From Mycetocola tolaasinivorans (lineage in GTDB: Bacteria > Actinomycetota > Actinomycetes > Actinomycetales > Microbacteriaceae): a stretch of 64,000 nucleotides of DNA. The notes beneath the pieces were generated by a model. It was given only the letters and a program-made list of their open reading frames with translations, was not told the origin of the DNA and made no database searches. A program made the translations under genes and the position numbers. How positions within the stretch are numbered: position 1 is the stretch's first letter; every line of letters starts with the position of its first letter. Of this stretch, positions 25,037-33,638 are shown piece after piece. Location of the stretch: assembly GCF_003667565.1 (NCBI RefSeq), contig NZ_RCUX01000002.1, positions 310,001 through 374,000 on the forward strand. The letters run 5' to 3'.

Positions 25037-26260
25037 ATGCACATCCTGATCATCGGCGCCGGCGGCGTCGGCAGTGCAGCCGCTCGGATCGCAACCCGTC
25101 GTCCCTTCTTCGAGAAGCTGACCCTGGCCGACTACGACCCCGCGCGCCCGGAAGCCCTCGTCGCCGAGATCGGTGACCCACGCTACGCCGCCGCCCAGGT
25201 GGACGCCTCGAGCGCCGACGCCGTCGAGGCCCTGATCCGCGAGACCGGTGCCACCCACGTCCTGAACGCCGTGGATCCCCGCTTCGTGATGCCGATCTTC
25301 AACGGCGTGCGGGCGGCCGGTGTGACCTACCTCGACATGGCCATGAGCCTGTCGATCCGTCACCCCGAGGAGCCCTTCAGCAAGACCAACGTCAAGCTCG
25401 GTGACGACCAGTTCGCCGTGGCCGACGAGTGGAAGGAAGACGGCCAGCTCGCGCTCGTGGGCATCGGTGTCGAGCCCGGCCTCTCCGACGTCTTCGCCCG
25501 CTACGCCGCCGACGAACTCTTCGATGAGATCGACGAGCTCTCGGTGCGTGACGGTGCAAACCTGACCGTCGAGGGCTACGAGTTCGCTCCGTCGTTCTCC
25601 ATCTGGACCACCATCGAGGAGTGCCTGAACCCGCCGATCCTGTGGGACGTAGACAAGGGTGGCTGGCACGCGGTGGAGCCCTTCTCCGACCCCATCACCT
25701 TCGAGTTCCCCGAGGGCATCGGCGAGGTCGAGTGCGTGAACGTGGAGCACGAAGAGGTACACCTCATGCCGCGCTGGATCGACGCCAAGAAGGTCGAGTT
25801 CAAGTACGGCCTCGGCAACGAGTTCATCGAGGTGCTGAAGACCCTGAACAAGCTCGGCCTCGACAGGACCGAACCGGTGACCGTGCGCGGCCAGCAGGTG
25901 TCCCCGCGCGACGTGGTGGCCGCCGTGCTGCCCGACCCCGCAACCCTGGGCCCGCTGATGAAGGGTAAGACCTGCGCCGGCGTGCTCGTGACCGGAACCC
26001 ACAAGGACGGCACCAAGAAGTCGCTGTACCTGTACCACGTGGCAGACAACGAGGAGACCATGGCCCGCGATAACTCGCAGGCGGTGGTTTGGCAGACCGC
26101 GATCAACCCGGTTGTGGCCCTCGAACTCCTGGCCAACGGTACCTGGAACGGTGCCGGCGTGCTCGGCCCCGAGGCCTTCGACGCCAAGCCGTTCCTCGAG
26201 CTCCTGGCCGCCGCCGAGCCGCAGGGCTACGGATCGGCCTGGGGAATCGTCGAGCGCTAA
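25037..26260 (+). CDS. saccharopine dehydrogenase-like NAD(P)-binding oxidoreductase
   Basis: A 407-aa protein. It opens with a Rossmann P-loop MHILIIGAGGVGSAAAR and an acidic strand LADYD, then THVLNAVDPRFVMPIFN and VGIGVEPGLSDVFARYAAD as in saccharopine/carboxynorspermidine dehydrogenases. Length is close to the family. It starts after AGAAAGAAGAATC. By family it joins or splits secondary amines with NAD(P)(H); the actual substrate is unknown, and lysine or polyamine catabolism fits the permease partner. Probably co-transcribed with the permease. Confidence 0.88.
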   Translation: MHILIIGAGGVGSAAARIATRRPFFEKLTLADYDPARPEALVAEIGDPRYAAAQVDASSADAVEALIRETGATHVLNAVDPRFVMPIFNGVRAAGVTYLDMAMSLSIRHPEEPFSKTNVKLGDDQFAVADEWKEDGQLALVGIGVEPGLSDVFARYAADELFDEIDELSVRDGANLTVEGYEFAPSFSIWTTIEECLNPPILWDVDKGGWHAVEPFSDPITFEFPEGIGEVECVNVEHEEVHLMPRWIDAKKVEFKYGLGNEFIEVLKTLNKLGLDRTEPVTVRGQQVSPRDVVAAVLPDPATLGPLMKGKTCAGVLVTGTHKDGTKKSLYLYHVADNEETMARDNSQAVVWQTAINPVVALELLANGTWNGAGVLGPEAFDAKPFLELLAAAEPQGYGSAWGIVER

Positions 26261-26285
26261 CCGCTCCGACTCCACCCCATAAACA

Positions 26286-26322
26286 CCGGGGATGCGCGTG
26301 CACGCCCGCCGCGCATCCCCGG
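26286..26322 (+). terminator. terminator after the saccharopine-dehydrogenase-like gene
   Basis: Perfect 13-bp arms (26286-26298 and 26310-26322) with an 11-nt loop, 26 bp after the stop codon. Confidence 0.75.
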
Positions 26323-26385
26323 GAACGTCCGGTTAGGGTATGGCCGGCGTTTGGCGCTCGTTACGGTGAGGGTTCCCGTCGAGCG

Positions 26386-26427
26386 GATGCGGTGTGCGTG
26401 ATTCTGTCCGATCACGCACACCGCATC
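26386..26427. promoter_or_regulatory. long perfect inverted repeat in front of the tetR gene
   Basis: A 17-bp arm starting GATGCGGTG (26386-26402) and its exact complement (26411-26427) are separated by 8 bases. There is no T run, and a terminator already lies upstream, so this may be an operator or a 5' regulatory hairpin of the TetR gene rather than a second terminator. Confidence 0.5.
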
Positions 26428-26451
26428 GTGTCATGCACGGACTCATGCACG

Positions 26452-26464
26452 ACCGACCGGTTGG
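26452..26464. promoter_or_regulatory. candidate TetR operator in front of tetR
   Basis: ACCGACCGGTTGG resembles the dyad before the permease (23362-23383), 22 bp upstream of the TetR start; it suggests autoregulation plus control of the permease gene. Confidence 0.5.
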
Positions 26465-26485
26465 ATGTGCCAGACTGGAAACCTC

Positions 26486-27031
26486 ATGGAGCAGAGCAAA
26501 CCGGATCAGATCATTGAGGCCTACGTTGACCTCCTCGTGGTGCAGGGCGTGCGCTCGGCCAGCATCGACGCGATCGCCAAGCGTAGCGGACTTTCGAAGG
26601 CCGGCCTGCTGCACCACTTCCGTTCACGTGAGGCCATGGACAGCGAGATCCTGAGCCGCCTGCACGTGCTCGTCACCGAGGATGCCGCGGCCATGCGGGT
26701 CGCTCCCGAGGGTGCCGCGCGCTACTACGTGGGCACCTCACTGGAGTACTCATCGCCGCTGGAACGCCTCGTGGTGGCCGCCACTCGCCTCGGCCAGGCG
26801 GGCAACAACGACGCCTGGGTAACCCTGCGCTGGGCCCGGGACCGCTGGTTCGAGGTGCTGGTCGAAGCCCTCGGCGACGACACCCTGGCGCGCCTCGTCC
26901 TGCTGGCCGGAGACGGTATCGCCTACCATACGGACATCATCGGGGAGGAGAGTGATCCCTTCCTCGCCGAGGATTCGATCGCCGCGGTGGCCGACCTGAT
27001 CGGCACGCTCGGCAAGCCCGCCGTCTCTTAG
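26486..27031 (+). CDS. TetR-family regulator
   Basis: A 181-aa protein. The helix-turn-helix is VRSASIDAIAKRSGLSKAGLLHHFRSREAMDSEIL (residues ~22-56). The helical C-terminal ligand domain carries no recognised specificity. I use ATG 26486 (GGAAA upstream) over ATG 26465, which gives only a short extra tail. It is the third gene of the permease/dehydrogenase group and most likely its regulator. Confidence 0.88.
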   Translation: MEQSKPDQIIEAYVDLLVVQGVRSASIDAIAKRSGLSKAGLLHHFRSREAMDSEILSRLHVLVTEDAAAMRVAPEGAARYYVGTSLEYSSPLERLVVAATRLGQAGNNDAWVTLRWARDRWFEVLVEALGDDTLARLVLLAGDGIAYHTDIIGEESDPFLAEDSIAAVADLIGTLGKPAVS

Positions 27032-27082
27032 CTGAGCCGCGCTTTCACTAGCGCAGAAGCCGTGCGTCACGGAAGCCCCCTT

Positions 27083-27128
27083 CAATGCAATGCCCCTCAC
27101 GACCCGGGTCGTGAGGGGCATTGCATTG
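27083..27128. terminator. bidirectional terminator, 46-bp perfect palindrome
   Basis: Arms 27083-27105 and 27106-27128 are exact complements across 23 bp. The hairpin sits between the convergent tetR and HAD genes. Confidence 0.85.
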
Positions 27129-27135
27129 ATGTGAG

Positions 27136-27912
27136 CTAGCCCGCGGGCAGCGCCCGGAGGCGGTCGAGGGTGTCCGGCCAGCCGGTCACCTCGACGACCC
27201 GTGCCCCCATGGCCGCGACCGCATGGTCGTTACCGCCGGGCTGCAACTGATCGCCGAAAAACAGCACGTCGGAGAGTTCAACACCGGTCGCCTCGAGCAG
27301 ACGGGTCATCCCGTAGGCCTTGTCGCGGCCGCGGCGGGTGATGTCGATCGAGGTGGAGCCGCCGGCACGCACCTCGAGATCCGGCAGCCGTTCGGCCACG
27401 CGGGCACGCAGGGCTGCCTTCTTCTCACCGCTGGGATCCCAGCCGTACTTGGCCTCGACCGGGGCCTCCTGGCCGAGGGCCGAGAACGTGATCTGCGACT
27501 CGCGATCTTCCAGAACCTCGCCCCAGGCGCTCTCGGCCCACAGGCCGAGCTGCCGCGCGGACTCCTCGACCGCGCTCAGCGCACGTGTCTTTTCATCCTC
27601 ACTCAGCGCTTCGACATAGCGACGCTCCCAGGCCCCCTGCGCGTAGCGGTAGTACTGGGTGCCGCAGGTGGGCATCAGGTGCAGGTTTTCAAGGTGCGTG
27701 GCACCTGCGTCCTCCAACGCCTCGATGATCTGGCTGCGGAACTGGCCGATCTGCCCGCCCGAAATCACCGCGAGCCGGGTGTGCGGCAGTAGCCGCGTAA
27801 ACTCCCGCGCCATCTCATCGGGCAGCCGGGTCTTCGACGGTGCCAGGGTGTCATCCAGGTCAAACACCAGGAGTTCCGGCAGCGTCTCGGGACCGCTTAT
27901 CGGCGTGCTCAC
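27136..27912 (-). CDS. HAD-IIB family phosphatase/phosphomutase-like protein (copy 1)
   Basis: A 258-aa cytosolic HAD protein. Motif I is FDLDDTLAPSK (DxDxT), motif II VISGGQ, a Lys/Arg-bearing RRGRDKAYG segment follows, and motif IV is FFGDQLQPGGND. The type IIB cap lies between (LHLMPTCGTQYYRY ... EAPVEAKYGWDPSG). The IIB class includes eukaryotic-type phosphomannomutase and sugar phosphatases. It overlaps the GH130 gene by 4 bp, so it probably acts on the sugar 1-phosphate released there; that is inference. A close paralogue lies at 38303-39094. Confidence 0.88.
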   Translation of the reverse strand: MSTPISGPETLPELLVFDLDDTLAPSKTRLPDEMAREFTRLLPHTRLAVISGGQIGQFRSQIIEALEDAGATHLENLHLMPTCGTQYYRYAQGAWERRYVEALSEDEKTRALSAVEESARQLGLWAESAWGEVLEDRESQITFSALGQEAPVEAKYGWDPSGEKKAALRARVAERLPDLEVRAGGSTSIDITRRGRDKAYGMTRLLEATGVELSDVLFFGDQLQPGGNDHAVAAMGARVVEVTGWPDTLDRLRALPAG

Positions 27913-28997
27913 GGAGCCGTGCGGCGCAGCTCAGCGACGCCGATCATCGAATCGGCCATGCCGTAAAACACGAAGTGTCGCTCGCCGATCTTCTCGATCG
28001 CGGTGGGGAAGACCACGTTGGCGACGGTTCCCGAGGTTTCCTCGGCGGTCTCCGGAACCAGCAGCGGCTCGGCCGTACGATTGAGCACCCGGGAGGGGTC
28101 CTCGGCATCCAGCAGCAGCGCCCCCGCGACATAGTGCACGTTGTCCTGCGGCACAAAGGCCCCGCCCACCACCGTTCCGGTGACGCCGTGGTACAGCACC
28201 AGCCAGCCCTCGGGCACGCGCAGCGGTGCCGGGCCCGCACCGATCTTGAGGGCCTCCCACTCAAACTCCGAACCCGCGACGAAGCGGTGGCCGGCGGGCC
28301 GGGTCAGCGCGCGGATGTCGCGCTCCACCTCGGCGAGCGGCACATAGGAGATCCAGACGCTCGCGCGATCATCGGTCGTGCCGGCGGGCAGCGGGGGTGC
28401 CTCCTCGGGGCGCACGAAGCTGAAGTCCCACATCGGGCGGTGCAGCATCGCGATGCTCGGCACGCCATCCGGCCCCGGAACGACCTCGGGGAAGAACAGC
28501 ACGTCCTTGTTCGGGAACAGATTGAGATCGGTGTCCAGTGTGTCCTCGTAGGCGAACAGAATCGGGCCCAGTCGGGTCCAGCGCTCGCCATCACTCGATA
28601 CGGCCAGGGCGGGGCGCGGCCCGGTCGGTCCGAACGCGACGTAGGTCATCACGTGGGTGCCGATCTGCGGGATGTGGGTGATCCGGGGATCCTCCACGCC
28701 GCCGTGATTGGTGCCGTGCTCCCAGCCGCGATCGGCCTCCAGCACGGGGGAGAGACGCTCCACATCAACCGGGACACCGGAGTCATCCAGGACGATGCGC
28801 GCCCGGCCAACCCGAGACACGTTGCCCGCCGAAACCAGGCGCGGGTAGAGGTACAGCTCGCCGTCGCTGCCCCAGGCGGTCGCGGGGTTCAGCACGCCCT
28901 CGGTCTCGAGCGGGTTGCCGGGTTCGGGGCGCATCAGCACGCCGAGACGATCCAGCACGTAGGGGATTTTCGGCGCGTTGGGCTGAGGAATTGTCAT
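27909..28997 (-). CDS. GH130-type beta-mannoside phosphorylase
   Basis: A 362-aa protein from ATG 28997; upstream frame reads the permease gene antisense-like and is not used. The GH130 signature GVEDPRITHIP holds the proton-donor Asp, with RVGRARIVLDDSG, DLNLFPNKDVLFFPE and GWLVLYHGVTG also matching the five-blade propeller. The family phosphorolyses beta-mannosyl linkages to alpha-mannose 1-phosphate. The exact linkage cannot be told. It is the fourth gene of the operon, followed with 4-bp overlap by the HAD-IIB gene, a plausible next step. Confidence 0.9.
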   Translation of the reverse strand: MTIPQPNAPKIPYVLDRLGVLMRPEPGNPLETEGVLNPATAWGSDGELYLYPRLVSAGNVSRVGRARIVLDDSGVPVDVERLSPVLEADRGWEHGTNHGGVEDPRITHIPQIGTHVMTYVAFGPTGPRPALAVSSDGERWTRLGPILFAYEDTLDTDLNLFPNKDVLFFPEVVPGPDGVPSIAMLHRPMWDFSFVRPEEAPPLPAGTTDDRASVWISYVPLAEVERDIRALTRPAGHRFVAGSEFEWEALKIGAGPAPLRVPEGWLVLYHGVTGTVVGGAFVPQDNVHYVAGALLLDAEDPSRVLNRTAEPLLVPETAEETSGTVANVVFPTAIEKIGERHFVFYGMADSMIGVAELRRTAP

Positions 28998-29043
28998 GGT
29001 GAAACTTTCTGAGAGTGTGCGCCGGAGGCGCGAGGTGTGGAGG

Positions 29044-29913
29044 CTAACCCTTGACGGCGCCGATGACGCCGCTAACCAGGTAGCGCTGAATGAAGATGTA
29101 GCCGATGATGAGGGGCGCGGCGACGATGAAGGTGGCGGCCGCGAGGAGTGGCCACTGATTCGAATACGTGCCCTTGAACGCGTAGAGACCGACCGTGACC
29201 GGGAACTTACTCGGGTCCGCCAGGAGCACGGTCGCGAGTATGATCTCGTTCCAGATCCACACCGCCTGCAGGATGAAGATCGTCGCCAGGGCGGGCTTGG
29301 CCAGCGGGAACACGAAGCTAAACAGGTAGCGCCAGTAGCCGACGCCATCCAGCGCCGCGGCCTCGTCGAGTTCAACCGGGATGGACTTCACGAATCCGCT
29401 GAACAGCAGCGGGCCGATCCCGACGCCCACACCCACCATCAGGATGTAGCCGAGCCGGTTGTCGTAGAGGCTCAGCCGGTAGAGCAACTGGAACTGGGTG
29501 ATCAGGGCGTTGGGGAGGAATAGCACCACCACAAACAGGATCGACCACCACTTGCCGCCACGGATGTATCCGCGAGAGACGGGGAATGCCATCACCAGGG
29601 CGATGAACGTTCCGATGGCCGCGCCCACGCCCGTGTAGAGCACGCTGTTGAGGATGTAGGAGCCAAAGTTTCCCTGGTTCCAGGCGTCGAGGAAGTTGGC
29701 CCACTGCGGATCGCGGACGATCCCGACCGGATCCGCGATGAACTCCGCATTCGACTTCAGCGCGGTGTTGAGCAGGTAGGCCAGCGGAAACAGGAAGACC
29801 AGCAGGATCAGGGCGATCAGCAGGTAGGCGCCGATGCGCAGCTTCTTCCGGCGCCGAGGGGCCGGGGTGGTGGAGGCCGCGGCGTCGCGGCGGGTCAGGG
29901 TGGGGGCGCTCAC
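29044..29913 (-). CDS. carbohydrate ABC transporter permease (MalG-type)
   Basis: A 289-aa permease. I use GTG 29913, which overlaps the MalF-type gene's TGA (GTGA), over the more distant ATG 29943. It has six probable helices and the EAA-type loop VELDEAAALDGVGYWRYLFSFVFPLAKPA. The N-terminus is a basic, Arg-rich stretch (RRRKKLRIG). Paired with the 29910-30821 permease for import of an oligosaccharide, probably a mannoside by context. Confidence 0.92.
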   Translation of the reverse strand: MSAPTLTRRDAAASTTPAPRRRKKLRIGAYLLIALILLVFLFPLAYLLNTALKSNAEFIADPVGIVRDPQWANFLDAWNQGNFGSYILNSVLYTGVGAAIGTFIALVMAFPVSRGYIRGGKWWSILFVVVLFLPNALITQFQLLYRLSLYDNRLGYILMVGVGVGIGPLLFSGFVKSIPVELDEAAALDGVGYWRYLFSFVFPLAKPALATIFILQAVWIWNEIILATVLLADPSKFPVTVGLYAFKGTYSNQWPLLAAATFIVAAPLIIGYIFIQRYLVSGVIGAVKG

Positions 29914-30821
29914 AGTTTGGCCTCTCGTCGGCGCAGGAACCACAGCGCGATCAGGCTCACGGCACCCACCAGGACAAACTGCACCATCGAGATCGATGCC
30001 GCGTAGCCCTGTGACTGCGAGAGGGTGGTTCCCGATTTCCCACCGAAGCCCTGCACATAGACGAGCAGAGAGAGGACCTGGGTGGAGTGGTTATTGGGTC
30101 CGGTGAGGACGTAGGTGAGCTGGTAGCTCTGCAGCGCATTGACGATGCCCAGGAGCACGTTTGCCGTGATCGATGGGGCCAGCATCGGGATGGTCAGGAA
30201 GCGGAAACGCTGCCATCCGGATGCACCGTCGATGTTTGCGGCCTCGTGGAGTTCCTCGGGAATGGCCTGCAGTCCCGAGAGGAAGATCACCACGGAGACA
30301 CCGAGGACCATCCAGATCTGCGCCACGATGACCAGCGCGAGGGCAATCTTGGGATCACCGAAGAATGCCGATTCGCCGCCAAACCAGGACAGCACCGAGG
30401 TGGCCGGGCCACCGCTCACGTTGAACAGCAGGGAGAAGACCAGGCCGGTCACCGTCACCCCCAGCACCGTGGGCATAAACACCACGGCCCGGTAGAAGTT
30501 GCGACCGCGCAGCGGCTTGTTCAGCAGGATCGCGATACCGAGGGCCAGCGCGATCTGGAAGATCGTACTGAAGAAGGCGAACACGATGGTGTTGCTCAGC
30601 GCGTTGGCGCTGTCGCTCCATTTGGCGGGGGAGAAGAAGTCGAGGTAGTTCTGAATACCCACCCAGTTCACGGGTAGATAGGGGAGCCCGCGGAGGTCGG
30701 TGAAGGACACCACGAGCACACCCACGGCCGGGACCAGCCCGAACAGGGCGAGCACCACGAGCCCGATGCCGAAGGTGAGCCGAACCGGGCCACGGCGGGG
30801 AAATGGGAAGGATTGAGACAC
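29910..30821 (-). CDS. carbohydrate ABC transporter permease (MalF-type)
   Basis: A 303-aa inner-membrane protein with six helices, the NYLDFF / NTIVFAFFSTIFQIALALGIA region after TM1, and the EAA loop IPEELHEAANIDGASGWQRFRFLTIPMLAPS. Second gene of the leftward operon, 102 bp after the binding-protein gene. No dedicated ATPase gene is present in the locus, so a shared MsiK-like ATPase encoded elsewhere is probably used, as is usual for actinobacterial sugar importers. Confidence 0.92.
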   Translation of the reverse strand: MSQSFPFPRRGPVRLTFGIGLVVLALFGLVPAVGVLVVSFTDLRGLPYLPVNWVGIQNYLDFFSPAKWSDSANALSNTIVFAFFSTIFQIALALGIAILLNKPLRGRNFYRAVVFMPTVLGVTVTGLVFSLLFNVSGGPATSVLSWFGGESAFFGDPKIALALVIVAQIWMVLGVSVVIFLSGLQAIPEELHEAANIDGASGWQRFRFLTIPMLAPSITANVLLGIVNALQSYQLTYVLTGPNNHSTQVLSLLVYVQGFGGKSGTTLSQSQGYAASISMVQFVLVGAVSLIALWFLRRREAKL

Positions 30822-30923
30822 GGATACGTCCTTGGATCTGGGTGGGAGACCCCGCGTGCTGCGGGGCCTCCCACGAGCGATCGGGCTCGAGGATCGAGCG
30901 ATGTTGGCCGGCGAACCGACGGG

Positions 30924-32258
30924 TTAGAAGGCGGCCTTCCAGGCTGCCTGAGCGGACTGCGCGGCCTTGGCCGCGTCGCTCGAACCCAGCGGGCTGAGAG
31001 CCGGGTAGTTGAACGGATACACGGCGTCCTGACCGGCCTTGTTGTTGGCCACCCACAGGGTGTCCCAGGCGGGCTGGAACGTGGTGGTGTACTGCGCGAT
31101 CGAGTCGAGGAATGGCGTCGCGGTGATGTCCGGCTGGGTCGGGGAGAAGCCCGACTTCTCCACGAAGGTGGTGTAGTTGCCCTTCTCGGAGAAGTACTCG
31201 AGCCAGGCGAGGGCCGCGGTCTTGTTCTTGGTGTTCGCGGCCACCGCGAGCTGTAGCTCGATCTTGCCGTTCAGAGCGGAGTTATCGGCGGCGTTGTCCG
31301 AGGCGGGGAACGGGAAGTAGCCGAGATCGAAGGCACCGTTGACGGCCTTCGAGATGGTCGGCTCATTCCAGGTGCCGTCCACGGTCATCGCGAACTTGCC
31401 CGCGGCAAAGGCGGCGGGAATCTCGTCATAACCGGTGCCCGCGAAGTTGGGCTGGGCGTTCTGGAAGACGGTCTCGGTCTTGTCGAGAACGCTCTGGGGG
31501 CCCGCATCGGTCAGCGCGGTGGTGTTCTTCCACAGCCCCTCGACCAGCTTCTGCTTGGCCTCGGCCGTGGGGTACTCACCGGCTACGGCACCGAGCATCG
31601 CGAGGCCGGCGGGCCAGGTGTCCTTGCCGCCGATGCCAAACGGAACATCCCCGGCACCCTTGATCGTGGAGATGACGTTTTCGAACTCACTCCACGTGGT
31701 CGGTACCGAGAGACCCAGCTTCGCAAACTCGGCCTTGTTGTAGTACACGCCGGTCGAGTAGCTGAGGCCGGTCGGGATCGCGAACTGCTTACCGTCCACC
31801 TCCTGCGCATCCAGAACGCTCGGGGTGTAGTTCGAGAGGAACTTTTCGTTGCCGATTTCCAGCAGGCCACCGGCGCGGGCCAGCAGCACATCGTCCGAGG
31901 TGGACTCCTTGGCGAAATCGGGCACCTCGGTGAAGCTCTTGACCACCACGATGTCGACGTTTCCCGCGGTCAGCCGGGAGGACTTGGCGGCCGGGTAGTT
32001 GTCGTTGGATACCGAGGAGAAGGTCAGCTTGACGTCCGGATACTTCTTTTCAAAGCCCTCGTTGATGGCCTTGAACGCGGCATCCGAAGCGTCCGCGCTG
32101 GAGACCAGGATCTGCAGGTCGCCGGTGGGCTTGCCATCGGATGAGGTGGGTGCAGTTCCGCTCGAGCACGCCGCGAGGAGCGCGACGGTTGCCAGGGCGG
32201 ACACACCCACGAGGGTGCGGCGGATGGGCGTCGAGGCCCGCAACTTCCTTGTTGCCAT
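30924..32258 (-). CDS. carbohydrate-binding ABC lipoprotein
   Basis: A 444-aa extracytoplasmic receptor of the MalE/UgpB type. The signal peptide ends in a LLAAC lipobox. The mature part has the typical DAAFKAINEGFEKKYPDVKLTF start and GIGGKDTWPAGLAMLGAV and AFAAGKFAMTVDGTWNEP segments. It is the first gene of the mannoside operon, behind a LacI operator placed between the -35 and -10 elements (32298-32325). Ligand unknown; an oligosaccharide released by the wall-anchored glycosidase is a reasonable guess. Confidence 0.92.
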   Translation of the reverse strand: MATRKLRASTPIRRTLVGVSALATVALLAACSSGTAPTSSDGKPTGDLQILVSSADASDAAFKAINEGFEKKYPDVKLTFSSVSNDNYPAAKSSRLTAGNVDIVVVKSFTEVPDFAKESTSDDVLLARAGGLLEIGNEKFLSNYTPSVLDAQEVDGKQFAIPTGLSYSTGVYYNKAEFAKLGLSVPTTWSEFENVISTIKGAGDVPFGIGGKDTWPAGLAMLGAVAGEYPTAEAKQKLVEGLWKNTTALTDAGPQSVLDKTETVFQNAQPNFAGTGYDEIPAAFAAGKFAMTVDGTWNEPTISKAVNGAFDLGYFPFPASDNAADNSALNGKIELQLAVAANTKNKTAALAWLEYFSEKGNYTTFVEKSGFSPTQPDITATPFLDSIAQYTTTFQPAWDTLWVANNKAGQDAVYPFNYPALSPLGSSDAAKAAQSAQAAWKAAF

Positions 32259-32297
32259 GATGTGATACTCCTTGTGATTGCGCCCCGCGGGGCAAGG

Positions 32298-32325
32298 AAC
32301 CTAACCGAAACGTTTCGGTAAACAA
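32298..32325 (-). promoter_or_regulatory. promoter with LacI operator in the spacer (sugar ABC operon)
   Basis: On the minus strand, TTGTTT (-35, 32325-32320) and TAGGTT (-10, 32303-32298) flank a 16-bp spacer. The spacer is exactly the perfect palindrome ACCGAAACGTTTCGGT (32304-32319). Repressor binding would block this promoter directly. Confidence 0.75.
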
Positions 32326-32363
32326 GGTTTAGCATGCCCGGGGCGGGCGGCGCAAGGAGAAAC

Positions 32364-33386
32364 TTAGTTGGATGACGGAACCGGCCCGGTCGAGTGGCGG
32401 ATCACCAGCTCGGCGGCGGGAACGTTCACATCGACGGTGGGTTCGCCATCAATTGCCTGCAGCAGGAGGCGTGCGGCCTCGAACCCAATCTGATTCGGGG
32501 ATGTCTGAATCGTGGTCAGGGTGGGGCGCAGATACGAGCCCAACTGGATGCCGTCATAGCCGGCGACGGAGAGGTCACCGGGCACGTCGAAACCGTGATG
32601 CTGGGCCTGGGCGATAAAGCCCATCGCGCTGAGGTCGTTGGCGCAGATGACCGCGGTGGGGCGGGTGCGATTGGCCAACAGCGCGTTGGCGGCGGCGATC
32701 CCGCCCTCGTAGGTGAAGCCGCCGTCGACGACCGGACCCGGGGTGATTCCGCGCGCCGTCAGGCTCTCGCGCCAGGCGAGTTCGCGCTGGCGCGAGTGCA
32801 CAAAGCGCGGGGGCCCGCCCACGAACGCAAAGTGGGTGTGGCCGAGCTCGGTGAGGTGCTCTACCAGGGCGTCGATGCCCGGGCGGTGATCCTGGCGCAC
32901 GCTGGGAAGCGGGAAGGCGTCGTCGGCACCGATGCCGACGGCGGGGAGGCCGAGATCCTGAACCGTGGGAACGCGCGCGTCGTCAACCTCGAGCTCGTTG
33001 AGGAAGACGCCGTCGACGCGGCGGCCCGCGGCGAGCCGGCGATAGCGTTCGAGAATCTCGGACGCACCCGGGCTAGTCTGGAGGACGAGCGCGAAACCTC
33101 GCTCGTCGATGTACGACTCGATGCCGCCAATGAAGCCGCCGAAAAACGGGTCAAGCTCCAGGACATCGGGGTCTCGGTGCACCACGAGGCCCACCGAAAA
33201 CGTTTTCTTACCCGCGAGGCTGCGCCCCCGCACCGACGGAACGAATCCCAGCTCCTCGGCCGCGGCAAGGATCTTCTCACGCGTCGCCTCAGAGACTCCG
33301 GGGCGCCCGTTGAGCGCGCTGGAAACCGAGCTGATCGCGACTCCTGACCGTGCGGCCACATCGTTAATCGTGACCCGATGGGCCAT
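32364..33386 (-). CDS. LacI-family regulator of the mannoside locus
   Basis: A 340-aa repressor from ATG 33386 (the longer frame to 33497 lacks HTH-like sequence). The N-terminus TINDVAARSGVAISSVSSALNGRPGVSEATREKILAAAEELGF is a classic LacI helix-turn-helix with hinge, followed by the periplasmic-binding-like ligand domain. It lies between the two identical ACCGAAACGTTTCGGT operators, so it most likely controls both the leftward importer/phosphorylase operon and the rightward glycosidase gene, relieved by an imported sugar. Confidence 0.92.
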   Translation of the reverse strand: MAHRVTINDVAARSGVAISSVSSALNGRPGVSEATREKILAAAEELGFVPSVRGRSLAGKKTFSVGLVVHRDPDVLELDPFFGGFIGGIESYIDERGFALVLQTSPGASEILERYRRLAAGRRVDGVFLNELEVDDARVPTVQDLGLPAVGIGADDAFPLPSVRQDHRPGIDALVEHLTELGHTHFAFVGGPPRFVHSRQRELAWRESLTARGITPGPVVDGGFTYEGGIAAANALLANRTRPTAVICANDLSAMGFIAQAQHHGFDVPGDLSVAGYDGIQLGSYLRPTLTTIQTSPNQIGFEAARLLLQAIDGEPTVDVNVPAAELVIRHSTGPVPSSN

Positions 33387-33501
33387 CCGAGTCCTCCTTC
33401 GCGTCGCGCATCCGCCGTGACACCGACGATTTGACTCTAAACCATTGTGGGCCCCTGTTTGGTGAGAATGGCAGCGCGCAGGGGGAAGTCGGGCCAAAAC
33501 C

Positions 33502-33552
33502 TTGTTTCGGATCGCGGTCCCTGCTATCGTCCGTTAACCGAAACGTTTCGGT
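33502..33552 (+). promoter_or_regulatory. promoter and LacI operator of the secreted glycosidase gene
   Basis: TTGTTT (33502-33507), a 17-bp spacer and TATCGT (33525-33530) form a good promoter. The perfect palindrome ACCGAAACGTTTCGGT (33537-33552) covers the expected transcription start. Confidence 0.75.
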
Positions 33553-33638
33553 GGCGCACGTGGTCGTGCCGCCGCAGTATCCGAATAGCGAATCGATCCG
33601 GCCGACGCACCGCAGCGTCTCGCCCGTGAAGGAGCCCA

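Noticed and set aside
24770-26275. 501-codon open frame on the minus strand
   Set aside because: Antisense to the saccharopine-dehydrogenase-like gene; no ribosome site or domain.
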